This document shows positions 41,990-51,102 of a stretch of DNA of 64,000 nt, piece after piece; within the stretch, counting starts at the first letter, position 1, and each line of letters starts with the position of its first letter. The translations under genes and the position numbers were made by a program. The stretch covers positions 310,001 to 374,000 of the forward strand of contig JAAVUU010000003.1 of NCBI GenBank assembly GCA_018449595.1, given 5' to 3'. The notes under the pieces were generated by a model. It searched no databases. It was not told the origin of the DNA and saw only the letters and a program-made list of their open reading frames with translations. This DNA comes from Rhizobiales bacterium dw_265 (lineage in GTDB: Bacteria > Pseudomonadota > Alphaproteobacteria > Micropepsales > Micropepsaceae).

Positions 41990-42768
41990 TGACAGTCGTT
42001 GTCGCTTTCTTTTGCAGTGACGGCGTTGTGATCGCTGCCGACAGCATGATTACGCCCCGAATGGGGAACGTGAATGTCGGGCATCATCACGGTAAGAAAA
42101 TCTATATGACCGCTGGCCCACAGGTTCACGCGTTCGCCGGCGACCCTGGACAGTCTGATCGCTTCAAAATGATTGCCGAATTGAATTCGGCAAACGCGGC
42201 TAATTTTCAAATGCCGCTTCAGTATACTTTGGATCTGACTGCCAAGTTTGTGCAGCAGCTTATTGCCACCGGACTTCAAAACGCATTGGACCTGAACACC
42301 ATATTGGCGTTTGCGCACGGCGGCGAACATCGGTGCTGTGTTTTCGAGGGCCTTATGCAGCCGCGCCTTCTGGATGAAAATCACTTTTATGTCGCGCTAG
42401 GGTCCGGCAAACTTTCAGCAGATCCATTCCTGCGGTTCTTGGTGGACATTTTTTGCAAAAATGGACACCCCAAGGTCAGCGAAGCGATCTTCCTAGCGAC
42501 GTGGACTATCCAACATGTGATCGACACCAATTCTGGAGGCGTCGCTGGTCCAATACGGATCACCACTTTCAAAAAGGACGATGCCGGCGCGTTTCAGGCA
42601 CATGAGTTGACCGACAACGAGCGGGCAGAGCACGAAGAAGCTATGGAAAGCGCGATTGATGCGCTCATTTCCTGGCACGACAAAATGAAAGCTGGTCCGG
42701 CCGCGCCTCAGGAAAACGCAGCGCCGCCGATACCGGAGCCGCCACCGCCAGGCGTTCAAGCCAACTAG
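41989..42768 (+). CDS. Proteasome-like Ntn hydrolase
   Basis: 259 residues. After Met1 the chain begins TVVVAFFCSDGVVIAADSMI, like a mature proteasome beta or HslV subunit. Counting the Thr as 1, Asp17 is in place, and the lysine before Ile in HGKKIYMT matches Lys33. AFAGDPGQSDRF corresponds to the Gly47 region. Met removal before Thr would free the nucleophile without a propeptide. The C-terminal ~40 residues are Pro/Ala-rich. No unfoldase gene is adjacent, so it is not a standard HslVU. It could be an effector protease controlled by the Panacea-like protein. Confidence 0.75.
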   Translation: MTVVVAFFCSDGVVIAADSMITPRMGNVNVGHHHGKKIYMTAGPQVHAFAGDPGQSDRFKMIAELNSANAANFQMPLQYTLDLTAKFVQQLIATGLQNALDLNTILAFAHGGEHRCCVFEGLMQPRLLDENHFYVALGSGKLSADPFLRFLVDIFCKNGHPKVSEAIFLATWTIQHVIDTNSGGVAGPIRITTFKKDDAGAFQAHELTDNERAEHEEAMESAIDALISWHDKMKAGPAAPQENAAPPIPEPPPPGVQAN

Positions 42769-42830
42769 TTTGGCTTGACGCCGCGCGAGACTTTCGAATC
42801 AATCACCTACCGACGAATCGGAGCAGGCCA

Positions 42831-43124
42831 ATGGATTACATTGTGGCCGTTCAAAACGGCGGTACGCCGATATTGGGCGTTGCAGCGGACGGCAATGTGC
42901 TGCTGCCAACCGACGAGAAAGACCGCGCATTCGCATTTGCCGCGCTGACAGATGCTCTGGCGCTTCTCGCTGGTGTTACGCAGCAATACTCCACTGCTTC
43001 CACGGCAGTCGCGTCAATTCAATCCGGCTCAGGAATTGAACCAGATCGCGGCGGCCTAAAAGCTTGTGACGTTGTGCACCTAGCAGAACGGCGGGGCAAT
43101 CAAACCGCGCCGACATTGCCATAA
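42831..43124 (+). CDS. Small hypothetical islet protein
   Basis: 97 residues from ATG 42831 (GGAG 9-10 nt upstream). The first ~65 residues look coding (YIVAVQNGGTPILGVAADGN, FAFAALTDALALLAGVTQQY). The last third is antisense to the gene at 42976-43230 and has poor composition, suggesting a read-through tail. It lies 62 bp after the hydrolase gene and may be cotranscribed with it. No family recognised. Confidence 0.45.
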   Translation: MDYIVAVQNGGTPILGVAADGNVLLPTDEKDRAFAFAALTDALALLAGVTQQYSTASTAVASIQSGSGIEPDRGGLKACDVVHLAERRGNQTAPTLP

Positions 43125-43230
43125 TCATGTCCTCTGCCTCGGAACGACTGTCCAGCAGGCTGTCCCGAACAGTCACGACGACAAAGGTGATGCCTTGCAC
43201 CTTGGTCAGAGCGGCTTGAAAAGTAGTCAT
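42976..43230 (-). CDS. Small hypothetical islet protein, opposite strand
   Basis: 84 residues from ATG 43230 with GGGAG 5 nt upstream. It has an ordered alpha/beta pattern (VQGITFVVVTVRDSLLDSRS, CPAVLLGAQRHKLLGRRDLV) without membrane segments or a known family. It overlaps the end of the plus-strand gene by 149 bp, tail to tail. Confidence 0.5.
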   Translation of the reverse strand: MTTFQAALTKVQGITFVVVTVRDSLLDSRSEAEDMIMAMSARFDCPAVLLGAQRHKLLGRRDLVQFLSRIELTRLPWKQWSIAA

Positions 43231-43650
43231 TGAGCTCCCCATCGCTGTTAGCGAATCAGTTCACGCAAATTGACTCTGACTCCAGGCAATGAACGAGTCG
43301 AATCCATCCGCGATAACGCGAAGTGGAAAGGTGCTACGGCTCGCTCTGCGTAAAGCAAAGAGGCGTCAGACTCGGTTTGTAAAACCCAGTCTTTCTGCGG
43401 CTTTTCAAATGGGCTGTAGAGCAGGGAAAGTCTGACACGCGCCAATAAAATCGACGCGATAATGTAGACCTACCGTTAGACGATCCCCCAACGGGCTTGC
43501 TCCGGTTCCGGAAGCGCCCTTCGGGACCGCCCGTTTAGACCAGCCGCCAACCCCTTGCAAGGACGGCTTTTCACCCGGCTTTTACCCCCCGCCCATGCTA
43601 GCCTTGGCGAAGCGGCGGCGTCAGCCCGCCAGGCCGCGCGACAGGGACAG
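43231..43650. other. Right end of the islet and start of chromosomal core
   Basis: No gene is supported. It contains two GTCAGACT-type motifs (43365-43373 plus; 43429-43436 minus) like the four at the islet's left end, then the 23-bp repeat, then chromosomal DNA leading to ppx. Confidence 0.5.
43469..43491. repeat. attR-like 23-bp direct repeat (tRNA-Gln fragment)
   Basis: Exact copy of 41043-41065, i.e. the first 22 nt of tRNA-Gln and one flanking base, without the rest of the tRNA. It marks the right boundary of the islet; the original tRNA promoter probably lay to its right. Confidence 0.8.
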
Positions 43651-44649
43651 ATGCACGGCAACCGCCAAAAAAACCAGCAGGACGAAGGGCCGCGCCCGGC
43701 GCCGGCCGGTCCCCTGCTGGCGGTGCTGGACCTGGGCACCAACAATTGCCGGCTCCTGATCGCCACCCCGTCCAGGGGCGGGTTCCGGGTGGTGGATTCC
43801 TTTTCCCGCATCGTGCGGCTGGGCGAGGGGGTGGGGCAGACCGGGCTTCTGTCCGATGCCGCGCTGGACCGCACCATCGCCGCCCTGAAGATCTGCGCCG
43901 GGCGCATCGCCAAGCACAATGTGCGGCATGTGCGCTGCATCGCCACCCAGGCGGCGCGGCTGGCCAGGAATGCCGATGCGCTGGTGGCGCGGGCCCGGGA
44001 CGAGGCGGGCCTGACCCTGGACGTGATTTCGCCGGACGAGGAGGCCGACCTGGCCGCCGAGGGCTGCGCCCCGCTGATCGGCCGCAAATACCGCGGCGCG
44101 CTGGTGTTCGACATCGGCGGCGGCTCGACGGAGATCATCTGGCTGCAAAAGGGCCCGCAAGGCCCGCGCAAAAAGCTGGCCGCTTCGGTGCCGGTGGGGG
44201 TGGTCAGCCTGGCGGAAAGCCATGGCGCCGCCGCCACCAGCCGCGCCGGGTTCGAGCGCATGCGCGGCGAACTGCGCGAACGCTTCCAGCCCTTTGCCGA
44301 ACAGATGGACGGCTTCGACATCCGCAAGCACCACCTGCTGGGCACGTCTGGCACCGTCACCACCCTGGCCGCCATCGCCATGAAGCTGCCGCGCTACAAC
44401 CGCGCCAGGGTGGATGGCAGTTGGCACGAGACCGCGCACATGCTGACGGTGGTGGACCAGCTGCTGGACATGGACATCGCGGCGCTGGCCGGGATCGGCA
44501 GCATCGGCACCGAGCGCGCCGACCTGATGCTGCCGGGCTGCGCCATCTTCGCCGCCATCTGTTCCTTGTGGCAAAGTCCGGTCCTGCGAGTCGCAGACCG
44601 TGGTCTGCGCGAAGGCATGCTCAGGCGCTTGAGTCGGGAATTGTCATGA
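43651..44649 (+). CDS. ppx: Exopolyphosphatase / guanosine pentaphosphatase (Ppx/GppA)
   Basis: 332 residues from ATG 43651; a TTG at 43555 would add an unsupported basic tail. ASKHA-fold phosphatase with VLDLGTNNCRLLIA (phosphate 1), a conserved glutamate region, and ALVFDIGGGSTEIIW (phosphate 2), then GTSGTVTTLAAI. It hydrolyses polyphosphate or pppGpp and so affects the stringent response. It overlaps rlmE by 4 nt, a pairing often seen in alphaproteobacteria. Confidence 0.92.
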   Translation: MHGNRQKNQQDEGPRPAPAGPLLAVLDLGTNNCRLLIATPSRGGFRVVDSFSRIVRLGEGVGQTGLLSDAALDRTIAALKICAGRIAKHNVRHVRCIATQAARLARNADALVARARDEAGLTLDVISPDEEADLAAEGCAPLIGRKYRGALVFDIGGGSTEIIWLQKGPQGPRKKLAASVPVGVVSLAESHGAAATSRAGFERMRGELRERFQPFAEQMDGFDIRKHHLLGTSGTVTTLAAIAMKLPRYNRARVDGSWHETAHMLTVVDQLLDMDIAALAGIGSIGTERADLMLPGCAIFAAICSLWQSPVLRVADRGLREGMLRRLSRELS

Positions 44650-45326
44650 AGTCGGATTCGGGAGACGCATCGGGGCGCGGCCGCGTGCCCGTGAAAGTGA
44701 AGAAGGACCGGGGCCGCACCCAGTCCTCGCGCGCCTGGCTGCAGCGCCAGCTTAACGATCCCTATGTCGCCAAGGCGCGGTCGGCGGGCTATCGCAGCCG
44801 CGCCGCCTTCAAGCTGGTGGAGCTGGACGAGAAATTCCGCTTTTTGAAAAAGGGCGCGCGCGTGCTGGACCTGGGCGCCGCCCCCGGCGGCTGGAGCCAG
44901 GTGGCGGTGGCCAGGGGGGCGACCGTGGTCGCCGCCGATGTGCTGATGATGGACGAGATTCCCGGCGTCACTTTCTTTCAGGCCGACCTGACCGATCCGG
45001 CGGTGCCGGCGATGCTGAAGCAGGCGCTGGACGGCCCCGCCGATGTGGTGCTGACCGACATGGCCGCCCCCACCACCGGCCACCGCGCCACCGACCATAT
45101 CCGCACCATCGCCTTGGTGGAGATCGCGCTGGAAGTGGCGGAAGACACGCTGAAGCCGGGCGGCGCCTTTGTCGGCAAGGTCTTCCAGGGCGGCTCGTCC
45201 AACGAACTTCTGGCGCGGCTGAAGAAGCGGTTCCGCGAGGTCAAGCATGTCAAGCCGCCGGCCAGCCGGGCGGAGTCGGTGGAATTGTATGTCGTGGCGC
45301 TGGGATTCAAGCCGAACGGCGGCTGA
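44646..45326 (+). CDS. rlmE: 23S rRNA Um2552 2'-O-methyltransferase RlmE (FtsJ/RrmJ)
   Basis: 226 residues from ATG 44646. The K-D-K-E set is visible: Lys in YRSRAAFKL, Asp in VVLTDMAAP, Lys in GGAFVGKVFQGG, Glu in SRAESVELYVV. The AdoMet site is VLDLGAAPGGWSQVA. It methylates U2552 in the ribosomal A-loop late in 50S assembly. The N-terminal ~25 basic residues are an extension relative to E. coli. Confidence 0.96.
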   Translation: MKSDSGDASGRGRVPVKVKKDRGRTQSSRAWLQRQLNDPYVAKARSAGYRSRAAFKLVELDEKFRFLKKGARVLDLGAAPGGWSQVAVARGATVVAADVLMMDEIPGVTFFQADLTDPAVPAMLKQALDGPADVVLTDMAAPTTGHRATDHIRTIALVEIALEVAEDTLKPGGAFVGKVFQGGSSNELLARLKKRFREVKHVKPPASRAESVELYVVALGFKPNGG

Positions 45327-45361
45327 GCATGGCGTCCGCGGAATTGCCGTCCGCGGAACGG

Positions 45362-46570
45362 CTAGTGCTTGCGAAGAATCGCCATCGAATTGGCCCCAAC
45401 CGGATCGTCGTCGAAGAAAACCGTTCCCCCCTTGAGCCCGATGATTCTCTCGATGTGAAAATACCGGCCGCAAAGGGAGGTGAATTCCTCCAGGCTGTAT
45501 TCCTTCTCGTGGGAAGGCGTCAGCGGAATATGGCCTATGCAATTCTGCGGCGTGGACAGGATCATCAGGCCATCGGGGCGAAGCACGCGCCGCAGCTGCG
45601 TAAGGTAACGCTCGATGTCCGCCATATGCTCCATCGTCTCCATGCTGGCGACGACATCGAATGTGTCGTCGGCAAAGCTCATGTCAAAGATATCCTGGCG
45701 GGAAAAGGTGAGTTCCTCGCGCGGAAACAGCTTGCGGCCCTCATCGAGTTTGAATTGATCGATGTCGGCGCACACAACGCGGCATCCCTGCTCCGCCATC
45801 ATGTTTGCGCCATAGCCCTTGCCCGATGCGATATCCAGCACCAGGTCCCCCGGCGCCGCATATCCGGACGCAATCCGGTAATGGAAAGAAAGCTGGTCGC
45901 CCGACGCGATCAGCTTTTCGGTCACCTCGATATGATCGTCCTTGAAGGCGATGGCCATGTGTTCGCGAATTTCGCGCAAAAGATCGTCCGGCAACGCCGG
46001 CGGTTCGATGCTGGCGGCCCGCAAGCCGGCGATGGGCTTCATGGCGAGAAACTTGGGATGGACATAGTGGGCCGCGGCCTGGTCCGCAGGGAGTTCCTCA
46101 AGCAGCCTGGCCATCTTGCGAAGGGCCCCGGCGCGCCAGACATCGCCGGTCAGTCCGGGCGGGAAGCTGTCTGGTGCGCGCGCCACATCCAGCCCATCGG
46201 CGTGAAGCCTCTCCACCAGGGGCCAGATAACGGCTTCCTGAAAGAAGCTGTGCTGTCCGTCCATGCGCAACACCACCGCATCGTTCGCCAATCCCTCGGC
46301 GGCCTGGAGGAGGCGAAGCAGCGGCTTGTCGTTAAAGCCGTATTGGACGGTGCAATTGGAAACCCGGGAGGCGATCTCATCGAGGTTGTGGCGATCGAAT
46401 TGTGGGGCCGCGATGCGGATCGGCGCCTGCGGCGCCATCGCACGCACGCGGGCGAGGGTATGCGCCAGCAGCGGGGCGCCATCCATGGTCCGCATGCAGG
46501 CGTCGGTTCCCCCCGACCATGAAATCGAACTCGCCTGGACCACGACCAGATCAATCATACGGCTTGACAT
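45362..46570 (-). CDS. Two-domain protein: nucleotidyl/glycosyl-transferase-like + SAM methyltransferase
   Basis: 402 residues from ATG 46570 (GGAGG 5 nt upstream). Residues ~1-190 resemble a cytidylyltransferase/SpsF-type nucleotide-sugar transferase domain (MDGAPLLAHTLARVRAM, MDGQHSFFQEAVIWPLVERL). Residues ~215-402 are a class I methyltransferase (LVLDIASGKGYGANMM motif I, DTFDVVASMETMEHM, LRRVLRPDGLMILSTP). It probably takes part in surface polysaccharide or glycan modification. It stands alone between rlmE and an anti-sigma-like gene. Confidence 0.75.
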   Translation of the reverse strand: MSSRMIDLVVVQASSISWSGGTDACMRTMDGAPLLAHTLARVRAMAPQAPIRIAAPQFDRHNLDEIASRVSNCTVQYGFNDKPLLRLLQAAEGLANDAVVLRMDGQHSFFQEAVIWPLVERLHADGLDVARAPDSFPPGLTGDVWRAGALRKMARLLEELPADQAAAHYVHPKFLAMKPIAGLRAASIEPPALPDDLLREIREHMAIAFKDDHIEVTEKLIASGDQLSFHYRIASGYAAPGDLVLDIASGKGYGANMMAEQGCRVVCADIDQFKLDEGRKLFPREELTFSRQDIFDMSFADDTFDVVASMETMEHMADIERYLTQLRRVLRPDGLMILSTPQNCIGHIPLTPSHEKEYSLEEFTSLCGRYFHIERIIGLKGGTVFFDDDPVGANSMAILRKH

Positions 46571-46705
46571 GTCCGCCTCCAAGCGACAGCAGGACCATGC
46601 GATTTCAGGGTTAAGATGCGGTTACCCCGCAACCGGACAAACGCATCGGCATGGTGAGGTCCGGCTGGTCCGCGCCATATTGCGGGAGACCGCGAAGGAT
46701 TGCCT

Positions 46706-47260
46706 ATGAGTTGCGACAAAAGCCTGCAAACCCGAAGCCCTCTGGACCACCGCCCGGCCCCCGGCTTCTGGAAGGGCGCGGCCGGCGGCGCCGGCGTCAC
46801 CGCGCTGGCGGCGGCCTTGGCGATCTTCGCCGTCCTGCCGCCTTCGGCCTCGACCCTGATCAGTTCGGTCATCGACGCGCATGGCCAGGCCCTGACGCAT
46901 GGTCAAACCATCATGGCGGCGTCCGGCAACCGCCACGCCGTCAAGTCCTGGCTGGCCAGCCATGTCGCGGTTTCGCCGCCGGTCGGCGATTTCGCGGACG
47001 CGGACTTTGCCCTGGCCGGAGGCCGTGTTGACGAAGTGGCGGGCACCCGCGCCGCCGTGGCGGTCTATCATCATGGCAATCACGAGATCGACCTGTTCGC
47101 CTGGCCCGATCGCGGCGCGCGGATGCCCGCGCCCGGCATGACGCATGGCTTCCGCAGCGCCTTCTGGAAAAGCGGCGACCTGGATTTCGCCGCCGTGTCC
47201 GACGCGGATGCCGCCGCGTTTGAAAAATTCGTCAGCCTGGCGAAATCCCGGCGCGAATAG
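46706..47260 (+). CDS. Anti-sigma factor-like transmembrane protein
   Basis: 184 residues from ATG 46706 (GAAGGA 6 nt upstream). There is a short cytoplasmic N-terminus, one membrane segment (~GVTALAAALAIFAVL) and a periplasmic domain (VAVYHHGNHEIDLFAWP, GFRSAFWKSGDLDFAAVSDA) like the C-terminal part of ChrR/RsiW-type anti-sigma proteins. The usual N-terminal zinc-binding sigma-binding domain is missing and no sigma factor is adjacent, so the role is uncertain. Confidence 0.65.
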   Translation: MSCDKSLQTRSPLDHRPAPGFWKGAAGGAGVTALAAALAIFAVLPPSASTLISSVIDAHGQALTHGQTIMAASGNRHAVKSWLASHVAVSPPVGDFADADFALAGGRVDEVAGTRAAVAVYHHGNHEIDLFAWPDRGARMPAPGMTHGFRSAFWKSGDLDFAAVSDADAAAFEKFVSLAKSRRE

Positions 47261-47285
47261 ACCGCCCGCGCGGGCCGCAAAAGCA

Positions 47286-47317
47286 AAAGGCTCCGGCGGA
47301 TGAGCGCCGGAGCCTTT
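47286..47317. terminator. Bidirectional terminator
   Basis: A 13-bp perfect stem (47286-47298 with 47305-47317) flanked by AAAA and TTT, between two convergent genes. Confidence 0.88.
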
Positions 47318-47332
47318 CGGTACATGAAATTC

Positions 47333-47815
47333 TTACGGGACGTATTTCAGGTCGATGGCGCCGATGCCGGCCGCGACATTCAGGCCCTTGTTGCCTTCGA
47401 CGCTGAGGGGCTGAAGCGCGATGGACTTGTCCAGGCCGCCGACCAGCACATTGGCGCCGACGCCCACGCCGACCGTGGCGCTGACGCTGGCGCCGCCATA
47501 GCCGCCCTGCAGCGCGCCGGGACGCACGTCGGAGGAGGGCGCGAACACGCCCCACACCAGGATGCCGCCTTCGGTATAGCCGATATCGACGCCGAACTTC
47601 TTCACGGTGCCGATATAATGCTCACGCGGATGTGCGCTGGGGCGATAGGTGCAATGCAGATCCTTGGACGAACCGAAAATGAAACCAAAGCCGCTGGAAA
47701 CATTGCAGGTCAGTTCGCCGACCTTCACCCCGGCGGGGGCGGCGTCGGCGGCGGTGGCGAGGGCAAGGCCGGCTACGGCAACCGCCGCACCGAGCATCAA
47801 GCGAAATGTCTTCAT
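47333..47815 (-). CDS. DUF992 exported protein
   Basis: 160 residues from ATG 47815 (AGGAG upstream); upstream in-frame starts lack ribosome sites. A cleavable signal peptide (MKTFRLMLGAAVAVAGLALA, cut near ADA|AP) is followed by the DUF992 domain (GVKVGELTCNVSSGFGFIFG, DLHCTYRP). The family is small, periplasmic, typical of alphaproteobacteria and of unknown role. Confidence 0.88.
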   Translation of the reverse strand: MKTFRLMLGAAVAVAGLALATAADAAPAGVKVGELTCNVSSGFGFIFGSSKDLHCTYRPSAHPREHYIGTVKKFGVDIGYTEGGILVWGVFAPSSDVRPGALQGGYGGASVSATVGVGVGANVLVGGLDKSIALQPLSVEGNKGLNVAAGIGAIDLKYVP

Positions 47816-47961
47816 AATTCTCTCCTGGAGGACGATGTTCGAAGGACTCGGCGTAATTGCCGGTCGCTCGGTCGAAACGTGCAGGGAGCCCAGAAGTTCC
47901 GCCTTGCGACGGATCAAAACGCGCGGGCTCCGGGCAAAACTCTTACCATACAAAGGTTTAA

Positions 47962-49536
<1,575 letters not shown>

Positions 49537-49551
49537 AACCCGGCGGGCGAT

Positions 49552-50490
49552 ATGTGGAAAGCAGTCGCCCTTTTATCCCTTCTCCTTGTCCTGCCGCTGC
49601 AGGCGCAACCCGCGCCGCAATGGGCGCAGATCGAACAGGTCGAGGTCAAGGCCAGGCCGGGTCCGGCGGTGTGGCATCTGACGCGCGGCAATTCCGAAGT
49701 CTGGCTGCTGGGCACCGTCGGCGTGATGCCCAAAGACCTGGACTGGAACAAGGATTACCTTTCCGAACTGCTGGACGGGGCGCGCGCCATCCTGATGCCG
49801 CCCAAGGCGGATGTCGGGCTGGTGGACATCGCCTGGTTCCTGCTGATGCATGGCGGCGAACTCAGCCTGCCGCGCGGCCAGACCCTGGAAGCCGGCCTGG
49901 CCGAGCCGCTGCGCACGCGCTTCGTGGCGACGCGCAATGCCGTCAGCGATGACGCGGGCGACTATGCCACCGACATTCCCATCCGCGCCGCCATCCGGCT
50001 GCAGCAGGACATGATGAAGAAAGCAGACCTGACCGGGCGGGAGCCCAACGAGACCATCGCCGACCTGGCGCGCAGGAAACACATTGCCATCAAGCCCGTG
50101 ACCCAGTTCGCGGCCATGGATGCGGTGCGCGATATCCTGAAACTGTCGCCGGAGCAGCAGCGCGCCTGCCTGGCCGAAGCGGTGGAGGATGTGGACTGGA
50201 GCCTGGCCCATGCGGGCAAGGCGGCGCGGGCCTGGGCGGTGGGCGACATCAAGGGCGTGAGGGCCAATTACAGCGAATCCCGGCTGGGCAATTGCGTGAT
50301 GGCGGCGGTGCATGCCTTTGGCGATATGGATGCGCGCAACATCGCCGATACCGGCGCCGCGATAGATGCGGCCTTGAACCAGCCCGGCAAAACCATCGCG
50401 GTGGTCGGCATGCGGCAACTGCTCAAGCGCGGCGGCGTGCTGGAGCGGCTGCAGGCCATGCATGTCACGATAGAAGGGCCTGCCGGGTAG
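49552..50490 (+). CDS. TraB/GumN family protein
   Basis: 312 residues. Signal peptide (MWKAVALLSLLLVLPLQAQ). The first TraB box is NSEVWLLGTVGVMPKDLDW (GTxH-like, with Val in place of His). Conserved blocks NETIADLARRKHIAIKPVTQF and a C-terminal KTIAVVGMRQLLKRGGVLERL follow. The family resembles erythromycin-esterase/Tiki-type metalloproteases, but the missing histidine may mean altered activity. It lies 15 nt after guaB and is probably cotranscribed. Confidence 0.85.
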   Translation: MWKAVALLSLLLVLPLQAQPAPQWAQIEQVEVKARPGPAVWHLTRGNSEVWLLGTVGVMPKDLDWNKDYLSELLDGARAILMPPKADVGLVDIAWFLLMHGGELSLPRGQTLEAGLAEPLRTRFVATRNAVSDDAGDYATDIPIRAAIRLQQDMMKKADLTGREPNETIADLARRKHIAIKPVTQFAAMDAVRDILKLSPEQQRACLAEAVEDVDWSLAHAGKAARAWAVGDIKGVRANYSESRLGNCVMAAVHAFGDMDARNIADTGAAIDAALNQPGKTIAVVGMRQLLKRGGVLERLQAMHVTIEGPAG

Positions 50491-51072
50491 CTAGCCCGCC
50501 AGCTTCGCCGCCTGCAGCAGCAGGACGGTCTTGGCGTCCATGATCGCGCCCGCCGGGATCATGGCCAGGGCGTCATCGAGGCTCATTTCCAGCACTTCGA
50601 TATCTTCGCCTTCCTGCTCCTGGCCGCCGCCCTTGGCGCGCGGCGCGGTGGAATCGTAATCCGCCAGGAACATCGAGACTCGTTCCTTCACGGCGCCGGG
50701 ACTGACGAAGCAATGGGTGACAAGGCGCAGGCTGGAGATCGCCACCCCGGCTTCCTCCATCGCCTCGCGGGTGGCGCAGGTCCGCGGATCGTCGCCGTCC
50801 AGCTTGCCGGCAATCGCCTCGACCAGAAGTTCCCTGCAGCCCCATTCGAATACCGGCCAGCGGAACTGGCGGACCAGCAGCACCTTGTCGCGCGCCCGAT
50901 CCACCGGCAGCACACAGGCCGCATCGCCCAGGTCGTAGGATTCGCGCTGCTGCGCCTGCCATTCGCCGTCGCGCCGCCGATAGTCGAAGTCGGCGCGGCG
51001 CAGGATGAAATGATTGTCCGATAGAAGCTTCATCTCGTGCAGCTTCACCCGGTCGCTGATGTCGTCGCTCAT
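50491..51072 (-). CDS. Nudix hydrolase, NudK-like (GDP-mannose/ADP-ribose pyrophosphatase)
   Basis: 193 residues. The Nudix box GKLDGDDPRTCATREAMEEAGV is intact. The N-terminal KLLSDNHFILRRADFDYRRR ... QQRESYDLGDAACVLP and C-terminal MDAKTVLLLQAAKL match the NudK/NudF group, dimeric enzymes that split GDP-mannose or ADP-ribose. It is convergent with the GumN gene with no gap, and 30 nt after the next membrane protein gene on its strand. Confidence 0.85.
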   Translation of the reverse strand: MSDDISDRVKLHEMKLLSDNHFILRRADFDYRRRDGEWQAQQRESYDLGDAACVLPVDRARDKVLLVRQFRWPVFEWGCRELLVEAIAGKLDGDDPRTCATREAMEEAGVAISSLRLVTHCFVSPGAVKERVSMFLADYDSTAPRAKGGGQEQEGEDIEVLEMSLDDALAMIPAGAIMDAKTVLLLQAAKLAG

Positions 51073-51102
51073 CGGTTCACCGCTCCGGTTGCGGGCGCAA
51101 CG

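Noticed and set aside
43746-44645. Long N-terminal extension of RlmE
   Set aside because: It lies out of frame over ppx; ATG 44646 gives the family length.
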